41,098 bases of DNA, taken from contig JAEAMQ010000079.1 in assembly GCA_016901395.1 (NCBI GenBank), forward strand, positions 1-41,098. Reading direction: 5' to 3'. This document shows positions 8,295 to 15,028 of this stretch, in pieces; position 1 is the stretch's first letter, and every line of letters begins with the position of its first letter. This DNA comes from Prevotella sp. (lineage in GTDB: Bacteria > Bacteroidota > Bacteroidia > Bacteroidales > Bacteroidaceae). A model generated the notes under the pieces. The model saw nothing but the letters and a program-made list of their open reading frames with translations. It made no database searches and had not been told where the DNA came from. The position numbers were made by a program, and so were the translations under genes.

Positions 8295-9467
8295 ATGCAA
8301 TACGACTTTTCCACTATCATAGAACGCCGCGGGACGGGCGACCTCATGCACGAGGCCCTGAAACCGCGCTGGGGACGCGACGACCTGCACCCCATGTGGG
8401 TGGCCGACATGGACTTTGCCGTGTGCCCCGCCATCACCGATGCCATGCGCCGCAGACTCGAACACCCCATCTTCGGTTACACCGTCACACCGAAGGACTA
8501 CTTCCCCGCCATCCACGACTGGGAGCTGACGCACCACCAGTGGGACATCCAGCGAGAGTGGCTGTCGTTCATTCCCGGTATCGTGAAGGGCATCGGCATG
8601 GTGTGCAACATCTTCCTGAAGGAAGACGAGAAGGTCATTGTCATGCCGCCGGTCTACCATCCGTTCTTCCTCACGCCCCGCGCTAACCATCGGGAGGTGG
8701 TGTGGAATCCGCTGAAACGCCTCGACGACGGCAGCTACACCATCGACTTTGACAATCTCGCACAGGTCTGCGACGACAAATGCCGTCTGCTCATCCTCTG
8801 CAATCCCCACAATCCTGCGGGCATCTGCTGGGACCGGGAGACGCTGCAGCGCCTTGCCGACTTCTGTGCAACCCACCATCTGCTCGTCATCTCTGACGAG
8901 ATACACTGCGACCTCGCGCTCTTTGGTCACAAGCACATCCCTTTTGCCAGCGTGTCTGACACCGCGGCCAACATCAGCATCACCTTCCAGGCACCGTCAA
9001 AGACGTTCAACATCGCCGGTATCGTGTCGAGTTTCGCGGTCGTTCCCAATAAGGAGATACGCGACAAGTTTTACCAATGGCTCAAGGCCAACGAACTTAA
9101 CGAGGCCCATATCTTCGCGCATATCGCCACCGTGGCTGCCTATCGTGAGGGCGACGAGTGGCGCAGACAACTCATTGCCTACCTCGAAGACAACGTGCGC
9201 TTTGTCGAAGACTATTGTCGGGAGCACATTCCCGGCGTGCATCCCGTGCGCCCACAGGCATCGTTCTTAGTGTGGCTCGACTGCCGTGAGCTTGGACTCG
9301 ACCATGACCAGCTGCTCGACCTCTTTATCGACAAGGCTCATCTCGCCCTCAACGACGGCGAAATGTTTGGTCCCGGCGGTGAGGGATTCATGCGCATGAA
9401 CATCGGTTCGCCCCGTGCCTACGTGGAGCAGGGGCTGCGCCAGCTGGCCGAAGCCGTAAACCGATAA
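8295..9467 (+). CDS. patB: PatB/MalY-type cystathionine beta-lyase
   Basis: The 390-residue protein is a class I/II-fold PLP enzyme of the MalY/PatB C-S lyase group, which cleaves cystathionine or cysteine conjugates to a thiol, pyruvate and ammonia. Landmarks are PMWVADMDF near the N-terminus (33-41, typical of this group), CNPHNPAG (169-176), Asp201 in SDEIH, and the PLP lysine Lys236 in APSKTFN. The ATG at 8295 is chosen because the upstream extension to 8247 is encoded by the adjacent repeat. With the upstream PLP gene it could convert homoserine esters through cystathionine to homocysteine. The LysO genes follow after 45 bp, possibly on the same transcript. Confidence 0.82.
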   Translation: MQYDFSTIIERRGTGDLMHEALKPRWGRDDLHPMWVADMDFAVCPAITDAMRRRLEHPIFGYTVTPKDYFPAIHDWELTHHQWDIQREWLSFIPGIVKGIGMVCNIFLKEDEKVIVMPPVYHPFFLTPRANHREVVWNPLKRLDDGSYTIDFDNLAQVCDDKCRLLILCNPHNPAGICWDRETLQRLADFCATHHLLVISDEIHCDLALFGHKHIPFASVSDTAANISITFQAPSKTFNIAGIVSSFAVVPNKEIRDKFYQWLKANELNEAHIFAHIATVAAYREGDEWRRQLIAYLEDNVRFVEDYCREHIPGVHPVRPQASFLVWLDCRELGLDHDQLLDLFIDKAHLALNDGEMFGPGGEGFMRMNIGSPRAYVEQGLRQLAEAVNR

Positions 9468-9512
9468 CCCTTTCACCCCCATTCCTTTCAGTCAAATCCC
9501 ATCCCCATCACT

Positions 9513-9791
9513 ATGCTCCAAGTCATCGCTGTCATGGTTGTCGGCATCCTCGTAGGATACCTTCTGCGTGGCCGCAGGGTGAAAGCCTTGCAGCCGGCCA
9601 TCACGGTGCTGATCTGGGCACTGCTTTTTCTGCTCGGCATAGAGGTGGGACACAACCGCCGCATCATCGCCGGACTGCCCACCTTGGGACTGGAAGCTCT
9701 CATCATCTCTGCCCTTGCGCTGGCCGGCAGCCTCTTGCTGGCGTGGCTGTTGTGGACGGTGATACGTCGTAAACCCTCGCACCGCCCATGA
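9513..9791 (+). CDS. LysO family transporter, N-terminal subunit
   Basis: A 92-residue membrane protein with about three hydrophobic segments (MLQVIAVMVVGILVGYLL, AITVLIWALLFLLGI, LIISALALAGSLLLAWLLW). It corresponds to the first third of LysO/YbjE, a lysine exporter of about 300 residues that is one chain in Escherichia coli. Its stop codon overlaps the start of the next gene in an ATGA, so the two are translationally coupled and the two products together match the full exporter. The overlap is clean and both parts have sound ends, so I read this as a gene split rather than a frameshift. Confidence 0.75.
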   Translation: MLQVIAVMVVGILVGYLLRGRRVKALQPAITVLIWALLFLLGIEVGHNRRIIAGLPTLGLEALIISALALAGSLLLAWLLWTVIRRKPSHRP

Positions 9792-10390
9792 AAGGAAGTC
9801 TCTTCATCGTGGGATTCTTCGTTTTGGGAATCCTCTGCGGCCTCTTCGACCTCATTCCTGCCAGCTTTACTGAGGGCAGCGTCGACTTCTATGCCCTTTG
9901 CGCGCTGATGTTCTGCGTGGGCATATCGGTGGGTATCGATAGTGAGATCATCACCAAATTCAAGACCCTCGACCGTCGCATGATGCTCCTGCCTGTGCTC
10001 ACCATCCTCGGTACGCTGGGCGGCAGCGCGCTGGCCTCACTGCTGTTGGACGGCCGCCGCCTCGCCGACTGTCTGGCGATAGGGTCGGGCATGGGCTACT
10101 ACTCGCTGTCGAGCATCTTCATCACGCAGTATCGCGGGGCCGAACTGGGCACCATCGCCCTACTGACCAACATCATCCGCGAGGTTGCTACCCTGCTCCT
10201 CGCACCGTTGATGGCCCGCTGTCTGGGCAAGTTGGCCCCCATCTCGTCGGGGGGTGCCACCACGATGGACACCACACTGCCCATCATCACGCGTGCTTCG
10301 GGTGAGGAATACGTCATCCTTTCCATCTTCCACGGTGCCCTCACGGATTTCTCCGTGCCCTTCCTCGTCACGTTTTTCTGTTCGATTTAA
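9788..10390 (+). CDS. lysO: LysO family lysine exporter, C-terminal subunit
   Basis: This 200-residue integral membrane protein matches the DUF340/LysO core. It has several transmembrane helices and the segment RLADCLAIGSGMGYYSLSS, typical of the family, with charged residues in the membrane that could handle lysine. It would export L-lysine (or a toxic analogue) across the inner membrane together with the preceding small subunit, whose stop it overlaps by 4 nt. It is the last gene before the repeat-rich gap. A short hairpin (GAACGCC/GGTGTTC) starts 17 bp after the stop. Confidence 0.8.
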   Translation: MKGSLFIVGFFVLGILCGLFDLIPASFTEGSVDFYALCALMFCVGISVGIDSEIITKFKTLDRRMMLLPVLTILGTLGGSALASLLLDGRRLADCLAIGSGMGYYSLSSIFITQYRGAELGTIALLTNIIREVATLLLAPLMARCLGKLAPISSGGATTMDTTLPIITRASGEEYVILSIFHGALTDFSVPFLVTFFCSI

Positions 10391-10433
10391 TCCCAAATAG
10401 TTGTGGGAACGCCGTAGGTGTTCTGCTGTTGAA

Positions 10434-10704
10434 AGGGCAAGGTTGGCGAGCGTAGCGGAGACAACCCTGCCTGAGCGTGCCCCAATCATTCAACCCCCGA
10501 AGTGGGGTTGTGCTGTTTTAATGAGGCGCGACACCCAGCCATGACTGTGGAGCAAAACCATCTCTGCCTCTCATTTGCCTCCCGTATATATAACATTGTA
10601 CTCGACGTTCTCTGGTTAAAAACAGCACAACCCCACTCTGGGGGTTGAATGACACCCGCTCACAGTAGGCAGGGTTGTCTTCGCTTCGCTCGCCAACCCC
10701 GCCC
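10434..10704. repeat. Inverted-arm element, about 87-bp arms
   Basis: The segment 10434-10520 and the segment 10616-10704 are imperfect reverse complements of each other. Each contains AACCCC with ACTTCGGGGGTTG or close variants, and a stretch reading GGCGAGCG or its complement. They bound about 95 bp of unrelated sequence. This layout fits a non-autonomous mobile element or a large structured RNA. Confidence 0.6.
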
Positions 10705-10819
10705 TGTCAACGGCACAACCCCACTTCGGGGGTTGAGCAGAAGCGAGACAACATCATCTCTTGTTTGTTCCCGTTCATCGTTCGTACATCAAACAGGTGT
10801 TCTTCGAATGCTGTGTATA

Positions 10820-10958
10820 GGGCCTGTTGGAACATCGCATGTTGGGTTTGGGTGCACTATGTATTGGGCCTGTTGGAACATCGCATGTTGGGTTTTGGTG
10901 CACTATGTGTTGGGTCTGTAGGAACACCTGCGGCGTTCCCACAACCCCAACACATAGC
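10820..10958. repeat. 46-bp tandem repeat plus hairpin
   Basis: Two nearly identical 46-bp units begin GGGCCTGTTGGAACATCGCA at 10820 and 10866, with a partial third from 10912. The third unit runs into a hairpin in which CTATGTGTTGGG (from 10904) pairs with CCCAACACATAG (to 10958), with an inner GGAACACC/GGCGTTCC stem. Confidence 0.65.
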
Positions 10959-11880
10959 GTTCCTACAAATGCATGGCATTCACACAGCATCCAATATGTA
11001 AATTCAAAATACAATACATAGCGTTCCCTCAACGCATGGCATTCATCCGAGAAACTCACGTAGAACAGGGTGAGCAGGTTTCCGTGCGATCCGACGGCCG
11101 CTGGTGGCCCTCAGCGAAATCAAAATGTGCCGGATGGTTTCTGTTTCATCCGCTAAATCCGTTGTTCAAAAAAACACCACGTGAGACCATCTGTACTATT
11201 TGCACTATCTGCGAGAGAATTTCCTCCGCGCCACTGCGTGGCATCCCAGAATATCCTGAGAATATCTTTCTTTTTGGCTGGCGCGTGGGGAAATGCTTAT
11301 CGCAGACAATCGCTTATCCTTGCTCCGCAAGGTCATCCGAGAATATCTCTGCGACCCCTTTTATTAACCACAGATGAGAACAATGAAAACAATAATGGGG
11401 ACTACGAATTACACGAATTAATAAACAGTGATGGAATTCGTGAAATTAGTGTAATTCGTAGTAGTTAAAATGTTATTATGTTACTATGTCTTTACTTTAC
11501 TACGTCTTTACTTTACGATGATACTATCCGATAGTTGGTATTAATCACAGATGAGAACCATGAAAAACAATAATAGGTCGTGATGTGCTTTTGAAAGCAG
11601 GGGAACGCCGTAGGTGTTCTGCTGTTGCCAACCCCTCTCAACGGCACAACCCCACTTCGGGGGTTGGCAGAAGCGAGATAACATCATCTCTTTTGGGAAT
11701 TCCTATATCCAACCTTAACTCTATAGGGTGAGGCCTCTGTTTTGTCAAATAATATAACCAACATTTCTTTTCCTGATAATTTTCTTCCAGCCACTAAAAT
11801 CTGATCTTAGAGTCGGAAACAGGTGGTTTTGATGCCGTTTTTCATGGTTTTCACTTCAAAAAGCCTTATTTTTCATCTCT

Positions 11881-11961
11881 ATTAGGCCTTTTTCTTCTCA
11901 CGAATAAGGCCTAATCGCATGTCGATTAATACCTAATCGTCTCGCGATTCGATAGTAATCG
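11881..11961. repeat. 22-bp-period palindrome array, copy 1
   Basis: A 10-bp perfect stem (ATTAGGCCTT at 11881-11890 with its inverse at 11906-11915) is followed by two 17-bp units, CGATTAATACCTAATCG (11923-11939) and CGATTCGATAGTAATCG (11945-11961), separated by 5-bp TCTCG. A half unit TAATCG and spacer CATGT precede them. It lies between the convergent lysO and udk genes. Related arrays are at 24492-24574 and 37907-37945. Confidence 0.65.
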
Positions 11962-12090
11962 CAAGGAGGGGAAATGTCAAGAAAATACAAGTTATTGATT
12001 ATCAACAGGTCATGAACTGCCCGATTTTACAAGATTTTCGTAACCATCGGACGGAAAACCAAAACGACTGGCAAATGGATGGAGGTATTC

Positions 12091-12133
12091 AAAAAAAATC
12101 ATCCACATTTTCGTGATCGGGAAATGTGGATGA
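12091..12133 (-). terminator. Intrinsic terminator of udk
   Basis: On the minus strand a perfect 12-bp stem (TCATCCACATTT with AAATGTGGATGA, 12099-12110 and 12122-12133) is followed immediately by a run of eight U residues. It lies about 45 bp after the udk stop codon. Confidence 0.85.
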
Positions 12134-12178
12134 CTTCTGAAAAGACAGTGGTTGCTGTAATCAGATATAGGAAATCTT

Positions 12179-12808
12179 CTACTCTTTGTCAGGCACCAAT
12201 CCCTCGATGTATTTGCAGAGGATGCCGATGCCCTTGAGGTTTTCGCCACCCTGCGGAATGATGAGGTCGGCGTGGCGCTTGGTGGGTTCGATGAACTGCT
12301 CGTGCATGGGCTTGAGCACCTTGAGGTAGCGGTCTACTACCATCGATACCGTGCGGCCGCGGTCGATGGTGTCGCGCTGGATGTTGCGGATGAGCCGCTC
12401 GTCAGGGTCGGCATCCACAAAGATCTTCAAATCCATCATGTCGCGCAGTTTTTTGTTGCTCAGCGTCATGATGCCCTCAATGATAATCACGGGTTTAGGC
12501 TCCACATGGACCGTCTCCGGGAGTCGGTTGGAGAGCAGGTAGCTGTAGGTGGGCTGCTCGATGGCGTGGCCGTTGCGCAGGTCGTTCACCTGCTTGATGA
12601 GCAACTTCCAGTCGAAGGCGTCGGGGTGGTCGAAGTTGATGGCCTTGCGCTCCTCGTCGGTGAGGTCGGTGGTGTCGTTGTAATAGGAGTCGAGGGGCAC
12701 CACGGCCACATGATGGGGCGGGAGGGCCTGCACAATCTTCTTGACGACGGTGGTCTTGCCGGAGCCTGTGCCGCCGGCGATGCCGATAATGGTTATTTTG
12801 TCTTCCAT
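12179..12808 (-). CDS. udk: Uridine kinase
   Basis: The 209-residue protein phosphorylates uridine and cytidine to UMP and CMP in pyrimidine salvage. The Walker A loop GGTGSGKTT is at residues 12-20, and the expected PLDSYYND substrate segment (Asp40) and FDHPDAFDW follow, as does the arginine-rich lid region RNIQRDTIDRGR. The length matches the family. It is the last of three minus-strand genes (EEP protein, UDG family, udk), which are separated by repeat-rich gaps, and it ends in a strong intrinsic terminator. Nucleoside salvage fits with the nearby predicted nuclease genes. Confidence 0.93.
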   Translation of the reverse strand: MEDKITIIGIAGGTGSGKTTVVKKIVQALPPHHVAVVPLDSYYNDTTDLTDEERKAINFDHPDAFDWKLLIKQVNDLRNGHAIEQPTYSYLLSNRLPETVHVEPKPVIIIEGIMTLSNKKLRDMMDLKIFVDADPDERLIRNIQRDTIDRGRTVSMVVDRYLKVLKPMHEQFIEPTKRHADLIIPQGGENLKGIGILCKYIEGLVPDKE

Positions 12809-12842
12809 AATTGTTGGTGGGTTGGAGGGGTTATAGGGATTT

Positions 12843-12867
12843 ATAGGAACTTATAGGATTTTATAGG
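12843..12867. repeat. 25-bp direct repeat upstream of udk
   Basis: A 25-bp T/A-rich sequence (starts ATAGGAACTTATAGG) is repeated exactly at 13616-13640. Both copies are flanked by GGTGGGTTGGTGGGG tracts, and each sits just upstream of a minus-strand start codon (udk and the UDG-family gene). Confidence 0.6.
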
Positions 12868-12908
12868 GGGAGGTGGGTTGGTGGGGTTGGTGGGGTGGGT
12901 GCCAGGAG

Positions 12909-13547
12909 TCAGAGCAGACCGATGTCGCGGAACATGCGGGCGTAGTATTCAGACTTCTGCTCCACCTTCATGGGATAGGCGCGGGAGGAGCTGGGCTCGC
13001 GGTAGAGACTCAGTGTGCGACCCTCAAAGGTGAAGTTCACATGGTCGCCCATCTTCATGTGCGAAGCATCGATGCCATAGTGCCGGGTGAAGATGTTGGT
13101 GGCCAGCTGGCCCGCGGCGATGACCGCCCGACACTCGGGCAGGGCGCGGAGCATGCCGTCGAGGTCGGCCTCCTCGATGACTTCGAGGTCTTTGTCGGAT
13201 GCGGTGCCGGTGGTGCGGCGTATGCGCAGACAGGTGTCGAAGATGCCTACACCCTTGGTTTGCAGAAATTGCATCAGGTCGTCGAGGTGGTAGGTCTTGT
13301 TTTCAGTATCGACAAAGTGCATCTTATCGCCAAAGAAGCAGATGCCGAAGATGCGCCACATGTCATTGGTGAAATTGGGATAATACCACTCCATGCACCA
13401 TCGCTTGGGGGCTGGAGGGAACGTGCCGAGCATGAGCAGACGGGCGTTGGAAGGGAGAAAGGGAGTGAAGGGGTGAGACTCGGCCTCACCCCCTTGCCCC
13501 TCCCCGACAGGGAGGGGAGTGATATGTTTGTCGGTTGATCGTGACAT
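12909..13547 (-). CDS. Uracil-DNA glycosylase family protein
   Basis: The 212-residue protein resembles a Bacteroidetes uracil-DNA-glycosylase-superfamily group: ARLLMLGTFPPAPKRW at the start of the fold, YPNFTNDMWRIFG, an AVIAAGQLATNIF beta-strand/helix and a SSSRAYP segment near the C-terminus. It would excise a damaged or mismatched base, but specificity is unknown. Residues 8-23 (HITPLPVGEGQGGEAE) are encoded by an in-frame copy of the C-rich REP repeat, inserted between the start codon and the conserved HPFTPFLP entry of the family. The start at 13547 is therefore likely but not certain. Confidence 0.7.
   Translation of the reverse strand: MSRSTDKHITPLPVGEGQGGEAESHPFTPFLPSNARLLMLGTFPPAPKRWCMEWYYPNFTNDMWRIFGICFFGDKMHFVDTENKTYHLDDLMQFLQTKGVGIFDTCLRIRRTTGTASDKDLEVIEEADLDGMLRALPECRAVIAAGQLATNIFTRHYGIDASHMKMGDHVNFTFEGRTLSLYREPSSSRAYPMKVEQKSEYYARMFRDIGLL
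13478..13530. repeat. REP copy inside the UDG-family gene
   Basis: A single copy of the C-rich palindrome (CCCCTCCCCGACAGGGAGGG core, ending GTGATATG) lies in frame within the first 25 codons of the UDG-family gene and contributes residues to its N-terminus. Confidence 0.7.
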
Positions 13548-13839
13548 GGTGGGTTGGTGGGGATTATAGACCCTGACAGGCTATCAAAGAGGGTGATGGG
13601 CTATGATAGGGTGTGATAGGAACTTATAGGATTTTATAGGAGGTGGTGGGTTGGTGAGTTGGTGAGTTGGTGGGGTAGTGGGTTGGTGAGTTGGTGTTGG
13701 GGATAGGGGGCGATGATCTGTCCCTTTACTCTGCGCCATTTGTCGCCCTTGACCGCGCTCTGAGTCATGCTTTGCCAGACTCCTACGGTAGCGATGGCCC
13801 CCCTCCCCAGTCGGGGAGGGGATGGGGGTGAGGCTTTTG
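13548..13839. repeat. Repeat-rich gap upstream of the UDG-family gene
   Basis: This gap holds the second copy of the 25-bp direct repeat (13616-13640), several GTGGGTTGGTGAGTTGG tracts, and a REP-like palindrome at about 13797-13836 (CCCTCCCCAGTCGGGGAGGG) directly after the EEP gene stop, where it may terminate transcription. No gene is visible. Confidence 0.55.
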
Positions 13840-14883
13840 TTATTGCTCCTTCACCAGATACACGCACACCGGCAGGTGGTCGGAGAACCCGTCGAGCCAC
13901 ACGCCGCCGGCAGTGGTGCGCTTGGTAGAGCCTTTGTATTTGCCCTCAGTCTGGAAGAGATAAGGCATGCGCTGTATCTCGTTTTTGAAGTATTTCAGCG
14001 AGGTATAGTCCTTCGAGCCTTTGGCGTTGAGCAGGTTGGGGGTCATGAGAATCTGGTCGAAGAGATTCCATGCTCCCTGATACATCAGCGTGCCGGTGCC
14101 TTGCTTGGCCAGGATGTTGTACCAGGGATTGTACATGTCGCCCTCGCCCACCTTCTCGATATTTTCCTTACCCCGCAGGATGTCGTACATGCTGCGGTTG
14201 GTGGGGTCGTCGTTCATGTCGCCCATGACAAACACTTTGCACTTGGGGTCGGCTGCCAGCAGGGAGTCTTTGACAGCTTTGGCCTGGGCAGCGCCCACCT
14301 CACGATAGTAAGAACCATTGAAACGGCTGGGCAGGTGGCACACGATGACAGCCACATGCTCGCCGGCCAGTTGTCCGCTCACGGTGAGAAAACCGCGCGT
14401 TTTGAACCCGCTGTCTTGTTTCTCCGTAGGCACATAGGGTATAAGGACGGTGGTGTCTACCTTGAAAAACTGCGGATTGTAGAGCAGGGCACAGTCGATG
14501 CCACGGCTGTCGGGACCTTCGATGTGACAGAACTGATAGCCGCGGGCCTTCAGTTCAGGCTGGTTGCATAGGTCGGTGAGCACCTTGGCATTCTCCACTT
14601 CGGCAAGACCGATGATGGCGCAGCCCACACCGGGCAGCATGCTGGTGCCCATGTCGCTCAGCGCACGGGCCATGTTGTGAAGCTTATGGCTGTATTTCAA
14701 CTCGTCCCAACGGTAGGAACCTGTCGGAAGAAAATCGTAATCGTGTTTCCCTTCGTCGTGACACGTGTCAAACAGATTCTCCTGATTGTAGAAACCTATA
14801 GCGTAAACAGAGAATTTCTTTTGTGCCGATGCGGTCATCACAAAGTTTAGCAAAACGGCCAGTAGTAACCCATATCTTTTCAT
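13840..14883 (-). CDS. Secreted endonuclease/exonuclease/phosphatase (EEP) protein
   Basis: The 347-residue protein starts with a cleavable signal peptide (MKRYGLLLAVLLNFVMTASA/Q), so it is exported; an ATG two codons upstream is also possible. EEP-fold landmarks are FYNQENLFD (metal-binding Asn/Glu), AEVEN (the catalytic-metal Glu), GMD-like VMGDMNDDP (the D-x-N pair) and the terminal FSDHLPVC (the Asp-His pair). The family cuts phosphodiester or phosphomonoester bonds: DNases, sphingomyelinases and inositol phosphatases. No lipobox is seen, so it is periplasmic or secreted. It is divergent from the TonB-receptor operon across about 140 bp, which suggests a linked role, possibly nucleic acid degradation. 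Confidence 0.82.
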   Translation of the reverse strand: MKRYGLLLAVLLNFVMTASAQKKFSVYAIGFYNQENLFDTCHDEGKHDYDFLPTGSYRWDELKYSHKLHNMARALSDMGTSMLPGVGCAIIGLAEVENAKVLTDLCNQPELKARGYQFCHIEGPDSRGIDCALLYNPQFFKVDTTVLIPYVPTEKQDSGFKTRGFLTVSGQLAGEHVAVIVCHLPSRFNGSYYREVGAAQAKAVKDSLLAADPKCKVFVMGDMNDDPTNRSMYDILRGKENIEKVGEGDMYNPWYNILAKQGTGTLMYQGAWNLFDQILMTPNLLNAKGSKDYTSLKYFKNEIQRMPYLFQTEGKYKGSTKRTTAGGVWLDGFSDHLPVCVYLVKEQ

Positions 14884-15028
14884 TGTCATTTGTTTAATGT
14901 TTTTGCAAATTTCGCAATTTATTCCGAGAATATGTGATAATTCCTGAAAATTTAATCAAAAAGCTTTCCCGATTTAAAATATATTTTGTTATTTTGCAAT
15001 TATTAAAATAATCATTAATCATTCAACT

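Larger units (their letters stand above)
10391..12090. repeat. Repeat-dense gene-free island
   Basis: No gene is supported in about 1.7 kb; the open frames here have biased, repetitive composition. Contents: GGGAACGCCGTAGGTGTTCT at 10405 and again at 11601; an inverted-arm element at 10434-10704; a 55-nt segment around ACAACCCCACTTCGGGGG at 10708 repeated at 11639; a 46-bp tandem repeat at 10820-10911; a long hairpin at 10904-10958; a segment starting CACAGATGAGAAC at about 11369 repeated at about 11547; and an inverted pair with arm ACTACGAATTACAC at 11401/11450. The 22-bp-period palindrome array at 11881-11961 is listed separately. Confidence 0.7.

Noticed and set aside
9513..10390. LysO as a single gene broken by a frameshift
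   Set aside because: The ATGA overlap and sound ends of both parts fit a natural split; I cannot exclude an error without relatives.
10820..10911. CRISPR-like look of the 46-bp repeats
   Set aside because: The units are contiguous tandem copies without unique spacers.
10649..11468. Several 60-130 residue open frames
   Set aside because: They are read from repeats, have skewed composition, overlap each other and show no recognisable domain.
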